Origin: Chloroflexota bacterium
GTDB taxonomy: Bacteria; Chloroflexota; Anaerolineae; Anaerolineales; UBA4823
Direction: 5' to 3'
Length of the DNA stretch: 8,051 bases
NCBI GenBank assembly: GCA_021849525.1
Contig: JAJZSS010000052.1
Coordinates: forward strand, 1 to 8,051
A program made the position numbers and the translations under genes. Below, one piece after another: positions 1-5,512 of this stretch. How positions within the stretch are numbered: the stretch's first letter is position 1; every line of letters starts with the position of its first letter. The notes below the pieces were generated by a model. The model searched no databases. It saw only the letters and a list, made by a program, of their open reading frames with translations, and was not told where the DNA came from.

Positions 1-768
1 TTTGGGATCTGGCTCTGGCGCTTATGGCGGGCTTTGCGGCGCGAAGGTACAACGATCTTGTGGAACACGATTGGGGCAGGTATGGGAGCCGGCTTGGGGC
101 TGGGCGTCTGGCGAGGGCTGGTCGCCTGGCTGGCAGGCTCGGTGACACCGGGCTTCCTGGGCTTTGTGCACCTGATTTACGGATTGATCCTGGGAGCAGC
201 GCTGGGTGCCGGTATCAGCCTGGGGAAGGTACTGCGCTTGAATAAAACAGCATTTGCTGGAGATACTTTTCCAGCGATCACGCCAGGCTGGCTGGTTGTC
301 CTGACGGGTGGCCTGGGGTTTGGACTTGGATATACCTGGATTTTTGTATTAAACGGCGGCGTTCTGCTGAGCAGTAATTTACTGGTTGTAGGGATGGGGG
401 TGCTCGCTGGCATCGGGCTAAGCACAGTTCTGGCTCACCCCATGGTATCAGCTTCGCATGTGAGGGCAAAGGAACTCTGGCTGAGATCTGGCACCGCAGG
501 GATGATCTTTGGGCTTATCCAGCTACTTCTGGGCACGCCGGCTGGGCGCAGCCTGGCAATCGCGTACCCTGAGCAAGCCTTCCGGGCGGATTTCACTCGC
601 TTTGCATCCAGTGGATTTGTCCAATCACTCATGGACGGAATTCCAGCCTGGCCAGGGCTTTTGTCCGTTCTCGATGCAGCTTTAGTGGGGGTGGTTCTTA
701 CGGGGGGTATCTCTGCTGGCGTTTTATTCGCCCGTCGAATGCTCGAGAAAATATCAGGAGACGAGTAG
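1..768 (+). CDS. Multi-pass membrane protein, 5' end outside window
   Basis: I do not recognise the family. The reading frame is open from base 1 to the TAG at 766-768, so the gene very probably begins left of the window; the first possible in-window start is only a TTG at 34, with no good ribosome binding site. Counting from that TTG, about 244 residues are seen, with roughly six hydrophobic segments near residues 8-33, 41-64, 84-106, 111-135, 150-168 and 207-233. The first two are very rich in Gly and Ala, with GxxxG-like spacing suited to tight helix packing. A more polar loop at about 170-205 separates the last two segments. The tail is short and charged (RRMLEKISGDE). No catalytic motif is visible. 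The lipoprotein gene begins 35 bp downstream with its own Shine-Dalgarno and no terminator between, so the two are likely co-transcribed and may act together at the membrane. Confidence 0.7.
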   Translation, partial: FGIWLWRLWRALRREGTTILWNTIGAGMGAGLGLGVWRGLVAWLAGSVTPGFLGFVHLIYGLILGAALGAGISLGKVLRLNKTAFAGDTFPAITPGWLVVLTGGLGFGLGYTWIFVLNGGVLLSSNLLVVGMGVLAGIGLSTVLAHPMVSASHVRAKELWLRSGTAGMIFGLIQLLLGTPAGRSLAIAYPEQAFRADFTRFASSGFVQSLMDGIPAWPGLLSVLDAALVGVVLTGGISAGVLFARRMLEKISGDE

Positions 769-803
769 CTATTCGCAAATAACAAACTCAGGAGAAAATT
801 CTG

Positions 804-2096
804 ATGAACCTTATTGTTAAACAATTCAAGCAGAGATGGATGCTATCAGTACTGGCACTTTTGATTGCCATGCTGGCGTGCAAATTCCCGGGAGCCAACC
901 AGGCGACACAAGTTCTTACGCTTGAAGCGACCACAGACAATAACAACCCCACATCACCCGTAGATACAATAGCAGTTGTTCCCACGGAGACTCCCGAACT
1001 AATATTTTCAATTCAGCGCCAGGCGGCCCAGGTTCTTTTTGGTCCCACCGACCCGCTGGGTGAGTTAACGACGAACGACTCCCTGCCGTTTGCTGAGGGC
1101 AACCTGGTGACAACCGATCCGCAAGGTGAGGCGTTGATCTCCGGCGAATTAGATGGGCAGCAGTGCCGGATTTTTGTTTTTTCGAACACCCAGCTCCGCA
1201 AGAGCGCCTGCCCCGAATCGGCGCTTACCAGCGGGAACGCCAGCTGCCTGGAGGCAGGTTCCGCTGTCTTCCAGAATTGCGCCAACCATCTGGTGATGAC
1301 CCCATCGGGGAATGCGCAGCTGGTAGGCACCTGGGTCCAGGTCTTCTATCAACCCGACCAACGGATGAGTGCGTATGTTGTGGCGGATGGTCGCGTGCAG
1401 GTGCAGCCGATCGACGAGCACGGGCAGACCGGTAATTGGACCACCCTCCAGCCGGGTGAGTTCTATTACACCACCCCGGTGCTGACCGAGTCGGCTGTAC
1501 CAGGTCTCCCTCGCCGCCAGGCTATCTCTTGGGACCGGCTGCCAGCACTCGTCCAATTTTATGATTTAACAGAGTGGATAGGACGGGGCGTCGAGCAGGC
1601 CACTCGCAGCGGCTTTCCTTATCGCGATCCCAAGACCCTTACTGGTCCAGCGGACCTGATTGTTTCCGTTGAATTGGCTGATCCAAACGCACGCGGCTTC
1701 CCGCTCGATTGGTATAACCGTCTATCAGCAAACTATTATAAGATTCCTGTTCTGATGCGGATCACCAATCGCGGCGGCCAGTCGACGGGTAAATTCAAAC
1801 TATCCGCGGAAGGTGGGACTGCCGAGAGCTGGTTCCCGCGCCCACTGGCAGGTGAAGGGCAGCCGCAGGAAGGGTATTACGCTTTTGTAAATGAGGGAAT
1901 ATCTCCCGGGGGTGAGCTGTTGATATATGGAATGATCGTGATCGTCGATCCGGCTTTAGCCAGCCAGCCTTTGAATTTTGTAATCACTGTTGATAGCTGT
2001 GCAGGCGATGAATTCTTCAACGATTTCTGCCGTGTCCAGGAAGCCGATGAGGGAAATAATTCCTCAAACACCCTCGCAGTTCCACCCAGGGGGTAG
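804..2096 (+). CDS. Secreted lipoprotein with FecR-like and CARDB-like domains
   Basis: This is a 430-aa exported protein, probably anchored by lipid on the outer face of the membrane. Residues 1-26 form a signal peptide: KQFKQR, then a hydrophobic stretch ending IAMLAC, with Cys26 as the likely lipidated residue (Met at -3 is slightly atypical). A Thr/Pro/Asn-rich linker with a PTETPE stretch follows to about residue 70. Residues 78-215 resemble a FecR-type beta domain: a short entry strand, then TPSGNAQLVGTWVQV and a VVADGRVQVQP strand, ending in LQPGEFY. Residues 281-430 resemble a CARDB/Ig-like adhesion fold: DLIVSVEL start, IPVLMRITNRGG, and the closing EADEGNNSSNT signature. Cys residues in the middle domain and near the C-terminus (SCAGDEF, DFCRV) could form disulfides. 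The start is fixed by AGGAG at 790-794, 9 nt before ATG. The role is unknown; signal sensing or surface binding is inference from the folds. Confidence 0.78.
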   Translation: MNLIVKQFKQRWMLSVLALLIAMLACKFPGANQATQVLTLEATTDNNNPTSPVDTIAVVPTETPELIFSIQRQAAQVLFGPTDPLGELTTNDSLPFAEGNLVTTDPQGEALISGELDGQQCRIFVFSNTQLRKSACPESALTSGNASCLEAGSAVFQNCANHLVMTPSGNAQLVGTWVQVFYQPDQRMSAYVVADGRVQVQPIDEHGQTGNWTTLQPGEFYYTTPVLTESAVPGLPRRQAISWDRLPALVQFYDLTEWIGRGVEQATRSGFPYRDPKTLTGPADLIVSVELADPNARGFPLDWYNRLSANYYKIPVLMRITNRGGQSTGKFKLSAEGGTAESWFPRPLAGEGQPQEGYYAFVNEGISPGGELLIYGMIVIVDPALASQPLNFVITVDSCAGDEFFNDFCRVQEADEGNNSSNTLAVPPRG

Positions 2097-2115
2097 GATT
2101 AAAAATATATTCTGA

Positions 2116-2121
2116 TATAAT
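2116..2121 (+). promoter_or_regulatory. Extended -10 promoter of the toxin-antitoxin operon
   Basis: The hexamer TATAAT is preceded by TG and one base (TGATATAAT from 2113), a perfect extended -10 element. No good -35 hexamer lies 16-18 bp upstream (the region is around GTAGGA), which is common for extended -10 promoters. Transcription would start near 2128, inside the adjoining inverted repeat, about 40 nt before the antitoxin start codon. Confidence 0.65.
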
Positions 2122-2155
2122 ATTCAGTAATTCAGTCAATGCAGAATTACTGAAT
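2122..2155 (+). promoter_or_regulatory. Inverted-repeat operator of the toxin-antitoxin operon
   Basis: A perfect 12-bp inverted repeat, ATTCAGTAATTC (2122-2133) and GAATTACTGAAT (2144-2155), flanks a 10-nt centre. Within it the 7-mer ATTCAGT occurs twice in direct order 8 bp apart (2122, 2130) and once inverted (2149-2155), with a degenerate fourth copy (GCAGAAT, 2141-2147). The repeat starts directly after the -10 box and covers the predicted transcription start, ending just before the GGAGG of the antitoxin. AbrB-type and other antitoxins often repress their own operon by binding such palindromes. The repeat could also fold as a hairpin in the 5' leader next to the ribosome binding site. 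Confidence 0.7.
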
Positions 2156-2166
2156 GGAGGCATGTG

Positions 2167-2445
2167 ATGGATTCGGTTATTCAAGTCCGCAACCGGGGTG
2201 TAATTACAATACCTGCTGAGATCCGGGAAAAATATGGGATTGAAAATGGGGATCTTTACCGTCTGGTTGACCTGGATGGTGTGTTTGTGCTAACGCCTTT
2301 AGTTCCAATGGTGCCAGAATTAGCCCGGGAGATCGAGCAAGCGCGCCTTGAAGCCGGTTTAAGTATTGAAGATTTATTAAACAGCCTGCGCGAACAACGC
2401 CAACGCTATACAACTGAGAAATATGGAAACGATCCCGTCAAGTAA
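2167..2445 (+). CDS. AbrB/SpoVT-type antitoxin
   Basis: A 92-aa antitoxin-like DNA-binding protein. The N-terminal part (residues 1-45) is a swapped-hairpin AbrB domain: IQVRNRGVITIPAEIREKYGI followed by ENGDLYRLVDLDGVFVLTP, matching the usual pattern of V-T-I-P-x-E-I-R-x-K, then G-I-x-x-G-D. The rest is a charged helical tail (ELAREIEQARLEAGLS, then IEDLLNSLREQRQRY), the part that normally wraps around and blocks the partner toxin. I chose ATG 2167 because GGAGG (2156-2160) lies 6 nt before it; GTG 2164 in the same frame is only 3 nt away. The gene overlaps the PIN toxin by 23 nt, as expected for translationally coupled antitoxin and toxin. The palindrome directly upstream is its likely binding site, giving autorepression. 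Confidence 0.88.
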   Translation: MDSVIQVRNRGVITIPAEIREKYGIENGDLYRLVDLDGVFVLTPLVPMVPELAREIEQARLEAGLSIEDLLNSLREQRQRYTTEKYGNDPVK

Positions 2446-2884
2446 ACCCCGCATCTTTTTAGATGCGGATGTTATCTTTGCGGGATCAGCCTCTCCGAAC
2501 GAACATAGCACCAGTAATTTAATTATTCGGATGGGAGAGCTTGGATTGATCGATGCCTTTACTTCAATCCAGGTAATCACTGAAGTTGAGCGAAATCTGG
2601 GGGATAAATTGCCGAACGCTATGCCAGCTTTCCAGTTACTGGCTCACCGCAGTCTGAAAATTGTTGCCGATCCAATGCAAGACGATCTGCGAGCGTATCT
2701 GGGCCTGGCGGATTTCGCCGATCTTCCGATCCTGGTAGCTGCCATCCGTGAGGGATGTGGATTCCTGACCACTTTTAACTTGCGCCATTACCAACCCGGT
2801 CATCATGCCATTCAGGTCCTTAAACCCGGTGATCTGGTGCTCCGTGTGCGTTATTTGCTAGCTCGCCTCGGGGATGAATCTTGA
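2423..2884 (+). CDS. PIN-domain toxin (VapC-like ribonuclease)
   Basis: A 153-aa PIN-domain protein, probably the endoribonuclease toxin of the pair with the AbrB-type antitoxin. The first acidic motif is RIFLDADVIFAGSA (Asp14 and Asp16), the second ITEVERNL (Glu54/Glu56), and the third ADLPILVAAI (Asp100). The motif that is T-x-D in most VapC proteins reads TTFNLRHY, with Asn119 in place of Asp. The T-F-N-L form is also found in some PIN subfamilies, so this need not mean loss of activity. Such enzymes bind Mg2+ or Mn2+ through these acids and cut tRNA, rRNA or mRNA; the target here cannot be read from sequence. The ATG sits inside the antitoxin gene with only a weak GAGA before it, so translation probably depends on coupling. 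Its stop is 2 bp from that of a convergent gene. Confidence 0.85.
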   Translation: METIPSSKPRIFLDADVIFAGSASPNEHSTSNLIIRMGELGLIDAFTSIQVITEVERNLGDKLPNAMPAFQLLAHRSLKIVADPMQDDLRAYLGLADFADLPILVAAIREGCGFLTTFNLRHYQPGHHAIQVLKPGDLVLRVRYLLARLGDES

Positions 2885-2902
2885 GATTAATGTAAAATCT
2901 CA
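2882..2902. terminator. Small AT-rich hairpin between convergent stops
   Basis: TGAGATT (2882-2888) and AATCTCA (2896-2902) form a perfect 7-bp stem with a 7-nt loop, covering the toxin stop codon and the last codons of the convergent 85-aa gene. It could act as a weak two-way terminator, but the stem is short and AT-rich and there is no T-run after it on the + strand, so the call is tentative. Confidence 0.25.
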
Positions 2903-3144
2903 CGGTTTGCAAACTCGATCTCTTCGAAAATTTTCTTTACCTCTTCTTTCATCTCGCTGGTTGCACTCGGCGTGTCTGGAATAAATTTGACCAGGTCGCG
3001 CGCCTGGCGCAAGATATCTTTGACTTCAGCAATATAGCTCAGATCGTATTTATTGCCATCTGCGGGCAGGGGATGTTGGCGCGCTTTCTGGATCAGAGTG
3101 CGGGCGCGTTTAATTCGTTCAGCTGCGGGGATCAAGCGTGGCAT
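2887..3144 (-). CDS. Small helical protein of unknown function
   Basis: An 85-aa, strongly charged protein I do not recognise. It looks soluble and almost wholly helical: MPRLIPAAERIKRARTLIQKA, a Pro-containing turn (HPLPADGNKYD), a second helix (YIAEVKDILRQARDLVKF), a second Pro/Ser turn (IPDTPSATS) and a final acidic helix (EMKEEVKKIFEEIEFANREI). That suggests a three-helix bundle or coiled coil. There is no signal peptide, cysteine, or nucleic-acid motif. It is very likely a real gene: GGAGG (3149-3153 on the - strand) lies 4 nt before ATG and a promoter is visible upstream. It faces the PIN toxin with only 2 bp between stops, and diverges from the phosphofructokinase gene. A link to either neighbour is unproven. 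Confidence 0.7.
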   Translation of the reverse strand: MPRLIPAAERIKRARTLIQKARQHPLPADGNKYDLSYIAEVKDILRQARDLVKFIPDTPSATSEMKEEVKKIFEEIEFANREILH

Positions 3145-3226
3145 TTTTCCTCCGGTCCATAGTGAAGGCTTTTCCTCAATTTATTACCAGTTCCTACGGT
3201 TGATTCTATCACTGCAGGGGTTGTGA

Positions 3227-3255
3227 TTTATAATCGCTCAAGGTGCAGGCGTTAA
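3227..3255 (-). promoter_or_regulatory. Promoter of the 85-aa gene
   Basis: On the - strand, TTAACG (3250-3255; four of six matches to TTGACA) is followed after exactly 17 bp by TATAAA (3227-3232; five of six matches to TATAAT). This would start transcription near 3220 and give a leader of about 75 nt before the 85-aa gene. The -10 box overlaps that of the opposite promoter. Confidence 0.5.
3229..3234 (+). promoter_or_regulatory. -10 box of the phosphofructokinase promoter
   Basis: A perfect TATAAT on the + strand, 46 bp before the phosphofructokinase ATG. The best -35 candidate at 17-bp spacing, CTATCA (3206-3211), matches only three of six positions. A better hexamer, TTGATT (3200-3205), is 23 bp away, too far for a standard promoter, so activity may need an activator. 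The box overlaps the -10 of the divergent gene. Confidence 0.45.
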
Positions 3256-3279
3256 TCTCATGCCGGTGGAGGGCTAAAA

Positions 3280-4563
3280 ATGGGTATCCAAAGCAGTATA
3301 GGACGGATTGGGATCCTGGTGGGCGGCGGACCGGCGCCCGGGATTAATGGGGTCATTCACTCCGTCACGAATCAAGCCTACCAGCATGGTCTTGAGGTGT
3401 TTGGCATCTTCGATGGCTTCAAACACCTGATCGAAGGCAAAGTGGTAGGGGAGACGCTTACCCCGCAATCTGTCGCTTTTATCCACCAGGAAGGTGGTTC
3501 AATCCTGCACACAGCGCGTGCCAATCCAACCACCTCTGAGAAAGCCATGGAAAATTGCGTCCAGGCGCTGGTCGATGCGGGGATTAACTGCCTGGTTTCA
3601 ATTGGGGGAGATGATACTGCCTTTTCTGCCTCCAGTGTAGCGCGTTATGCTCAAGAATCGATGGGGATCAGCCTGCGCTCGGTGCATGTGCCCAAAACGA
3701 TCGATAATGACCTACCGCTTCCTGAAGATATTCCTACTTTTGGATTTGAAACCGCCCGCGATCTGGGGGCACAGCTGGTGATGAACCTGAAGCGAGATGC
3801 CCGCACCAGCCAGCACTGGTTCCTCGTATTGAGCATGGGACGGAAGGCAGGTCATCTAGCTCTGGGGATTGGCAATAGCAGCGCAGCAACCATCACCCTG
3901 ATTCCCGAAGAATGGACCGGGCGCGAAATCCGCCTGCAGGAAATTGTGGATATCCTGACCTGTTCTATCTTGCTGCGCTTATTAGACTGCAAGCCGTATG
4001 GAGTAGCTCTGCTGGCGGAAGGGATATTGGAGAATCTATCTCACGAGGATCTGCAATCCCTTGAGAACGTGGAGCGCGACGAACATGGTCACATCCGCCT
4101 GGCTGAAGTCAACTTCATGGATATTCTCAAGCAAGAGCTGGAATGCGAGCTGGATCGTTTAGGGATCAGCCTCCGCCTGGTGAAATACGTGCTGGGTTAT
4201 GAGCTGCGTTGTGCCAATCCCGGCGCCTATGATGTCGAGTACACGCGCATCCTTGGTGAGGCAGCTGTCCGCTTTCTCCTCGAAGGTGGCACGAATGCGA
4301 TCATTACATTACAGAGCCACCAGGTAGTACCGATTCCGTATGAGCAGATGATCGATCCTGGAACCGGACGCACCGAAGTGCGGATGGTCAATACGAATGC
4401 TTACCGTTACCAGTCAGCATACAAGTTTATGACTCGCTTGAAACCAGAAGCTGCCGGGGACGAAGAGCTGTTGAAACGCCTGGCTGAGTTAACCAATCTG
4501 GATGTTGGCGCATTCAAGGTTCGCTATGGTTACCTGATTGGGATCAACCAGCGTCCATTCTAG
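3280..4563 (+). CDS. 6-phosphofructokinase, probably pyrophosphate-dependent
   Basis: A 427-aa enzyme of the PfkA superfamily that phosphorylates fructose 6-phosphate to fructose 1,6-bisphosphate in the cytoplasm. The N-terminal loop is GGGPAPGIN (15-23). GGDDT (109-113) carries Asp112 where ATP-dependent enzymes have Gly (Gly104 in E. coli), and PKTIDND (138-144) carries Lys139 where they have Gly (Gly124). This Asp/Lys pair is the known mark of pyrophosphate-using enzymes, whose reaction is reversible. Asp142 is the catalytic base. MGRKAG (186-191), AEG (246-248, Glu247) and LGYELR with NPGAYD (305-318) form the sugar-phosphate site. The protein is about 100 residues longer than E. coli PfkA, with extra sequence between AEG and LGYELR, as in longer pyrophosphate types. 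GGAGG (3268-3272) lies 7 nt before ATG. The cupin gene follows 13 bp downstream, likely in the same mRNA. Donor choice remains a prediction. Confidence 0.9.
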   Translation: MGIQSSIGRIGILVGGGPAPGINGVIHSVTNQAYQHGLEVFGIFDGFKHLIEGKVVGETLTPQSVAFIHQEGGSILHTARANPTTSEKAMENCVQALVDAGINCLVSIGGDDTAFSASSVARYAQESMGISLRSVHVPKTIDNDLPLPEDIPTFGFETARDLGAQLVMNLKRDARTSQHWFLVLSMGRKAGHLALGIGNSSAATITLIPEEWTGREIRLQEIVDILTCSILLRLLDCKPYGVALLAEGILENLSHEDLQSLENVERDEHGHIRLAEVNFMDILKQELECELDRLGISLRLVKYVLGYELRCANPGAYDVEYTRILGEAAVRFLLEGGTNAIITLQSHQVVPIPYEQMIDPGTGRTEVRMVNTNAYRYQSAYKFMTRLKPEAAGDEELLKRLAELTNLDVGAFKVRYGYLIGINQRPF

Positions 4564-4576
4564 AAAAGGAGCCATC

Positions 4577-4945
4577 ATGTCTGTCAAGCAAGCTGCGGCT
4601 GTCGCTTCAAATATTATCCCGACGGGTAGTGGTGTGAGCATGCAGATGTTGGTTTCGGCTGAGGAAGGACCCAATTTTGCCATGCGGCGCTTTATGATTC
4701 AGCCGGGCGGCAGTATGCCGAATCACACCAACCAGGTAGAGCACGAACAATATGTGCTGAGTGGCTCTGCTGAGATAGGAATTGCGGGCGAAATATTTAA
4801 GGTCAATCCAGGGGATGTTGTCTTCATCCCGGCTCAAACACCTCACTGGTATAAGAATACCGGAGATTCCCCGTTTGTATTTCTGTGCCTTGTTCCGAAT
4901 AAACCCGATCTAACCACTATTTTGGAACCAGAAGTAAGCTGCTAA
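4577..4945 (+). CDS. Small single-domain cupin protein
   Basis: A 122-aa cupin, a small metal-binding beta-barrel. Motif 1 is PGGSMPNHTNQVEHEQYVLSG (43-63) and motif 2 is PGDVVFIPAQTPHWYKNTG (78-96). Likely metal ligands are His50, His56 and His90. The position of the second His of the usual H-x-H is Asn52, so a four-His site of the TM1459 kind would have three His plus Asn here. Substrate is unknown; small cupins include isomerases, dioxygenases and sugar-binding proteins. The frame is open further upstream into the kinase gene, but ATG 4577 has AAGGAG (4566-4571) 5 nt before it and is the sound start. It lies 13 bp after the phosphofructokinase stop, so the two are probably one operon, hinting at a role in sugar metabolism (inference). 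Confidence 0.87.
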   Translation: MSVKQAAAVASNIIPTGSGVSMQMLVSAEEGPNFAMRRFMIQPGGSMPNHTNQVEHEQYVLSGSAEIGIAGEIFKVNPGDVVFIPAQTPHWYKNTGDSPFVFLCLVPNKPDLTTILEPEVSC

Positions 4946-4961
4946 TCGTTCCGGATAGCTA

Positions 4962-5423
4962 TTAAATATTCAACTGCTGGCGCCATTCCCGGATTGCGCG
5001 TGTGTGTTCGGGGTAATGACTGTATGTATCCAGCCGCAGCCTGCGCCGGAAGCGCGTCTCGGTTGTAAACAGCTCTTCCGGAGCATTTTGAAGATATGCG
5101 ACCAGCCGGTGGTGGCTATCCAGGTGTTGTTGTTTTACCTCAGCCAGGGGGAGTTCATGCATCTGCTCGGTCATCAGGGCATTAAATGCATCCAGACCAC
5201 CGTAGGCATCTTTATAGCGCGGCGGGGTGATTCCCTGCCGGATATGGGGGAGATATTTCAGTGCTTCCTCTTCCCACCAGCTTACATGGGCGATAAGGTC
5301 TTTCACGGACCAGTTTTCTGTAACGCCAGGCTGCAGCAGATGTGCATCACTAAGGCCTTCGAATGACATCTCAAAATCAGCCCAGGCTTTCTCAAGTTTC
5401 TCCAAGACCTGTTGCTTTCGCAT
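4962..5423 (-). CDS. ClbS/DfsB family (DinB-like) four-helix protein
   Basis: A 153-aa protein of the DinB-like four-helix-bundle superfamily, closest in pattern to ClbS/DfsB (formerly DUF1706). Helix 1 is QVLEKLEKAWADFEMSFEGL; then comes the marker WSVKDLIAHVSWWEEEALKYL (Trp38, Asp42, His46), then FNALMTEQMHELPLAEVKQQ leading into SHHRLVAYLQ (His104/His105), and a C-terminal SHYPEHTRAIREW (His136, His140). The spaced His residues could bind metal as in DinB proteins. ClbS hydrolyses the cyclopropane of colibactin and protects DNA; most relatives have no known substrate, so the role here is open. I place the start at 5423 because GGAGG (5431-5435) is 7 nt upstream; a longer frame to 5483 lacks such a site and overlaps the promoter. 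It lies 89 bp after the MFS gene, with its own likely promoter, and ends 16 bp from the convergent cupin gene. Confidence 0.8.
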   Translation of the reverse strand: MRKQQVLEKLEKAWADFEMSFEGLSDAHLLQPGVTENWSVKDLIAHVSWWEEEALKYLPHIRQGITPPRYKDAYGGLDAFNALMTEQMHELPLAEVKQQHLDSHHRLVAYLQNAPEELFTTETRFRRRLRLDTYSHYPEHTRAIREWRQQLNI

Positions 5424-5469
5424 CTCGCAGCCTCCTATAATTCCTATAAAATCTGTCTTATACGTGAAC

Positions 5470-5475
5470 ATTATA
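5470..5475 (-). promoter_or_regulatory. -10 box of the ClbS/DfsB-like gene
   Basis: On the - strand a perfect TATAAT lies 46 bp before the chosen ATG; the -35 region at 17-bp spacing (CATCAA) is poor. The leader between them has a 9-bp tandem element, TCCTATAAT and TCCTATAAA on the + strand (5433-5450), whose second unit overlaps no gene and whose first abuts the ribosome binding site. Confidence 0.4.
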
Positions 5476-5512
5476 CAGGGCAAAAGGTTCGATTGATGGA
5501 TAGTTTTTAAAG

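Noticed and set aside
24..245. Open frame on the + strand with an ATG at the left edge
   Set aside because: It is Gly/Arg/Leu-rich with no family pattern; the overlapping frame encodes clear membrane helices and is open from base 1.
1149..1556. Long open frame on the - strand opposite the lipoprotein
   Set aside because: It lies wholly antisense to a well-supported gene, has no recognisable motif and no good ribosome binding site, and its composition fits a shadow frame.
4538..4576. Longer N-terminus for the cupin, overlapping the phosphofructokinase
   Set aside because: ATG 4577 has an ideal AAGGAG 5 nt upstream; the extra residues are the kinase's C-terminus read in another frame.
5424..5483. 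Longer N-terminus for the ClbS/DfsB-like protein
   Set aside because: It would start within the promoter region without a Shine-Dalgarno, while ATG at 5423 has GGAGG at 7 nt and matches the family's N-terminus.
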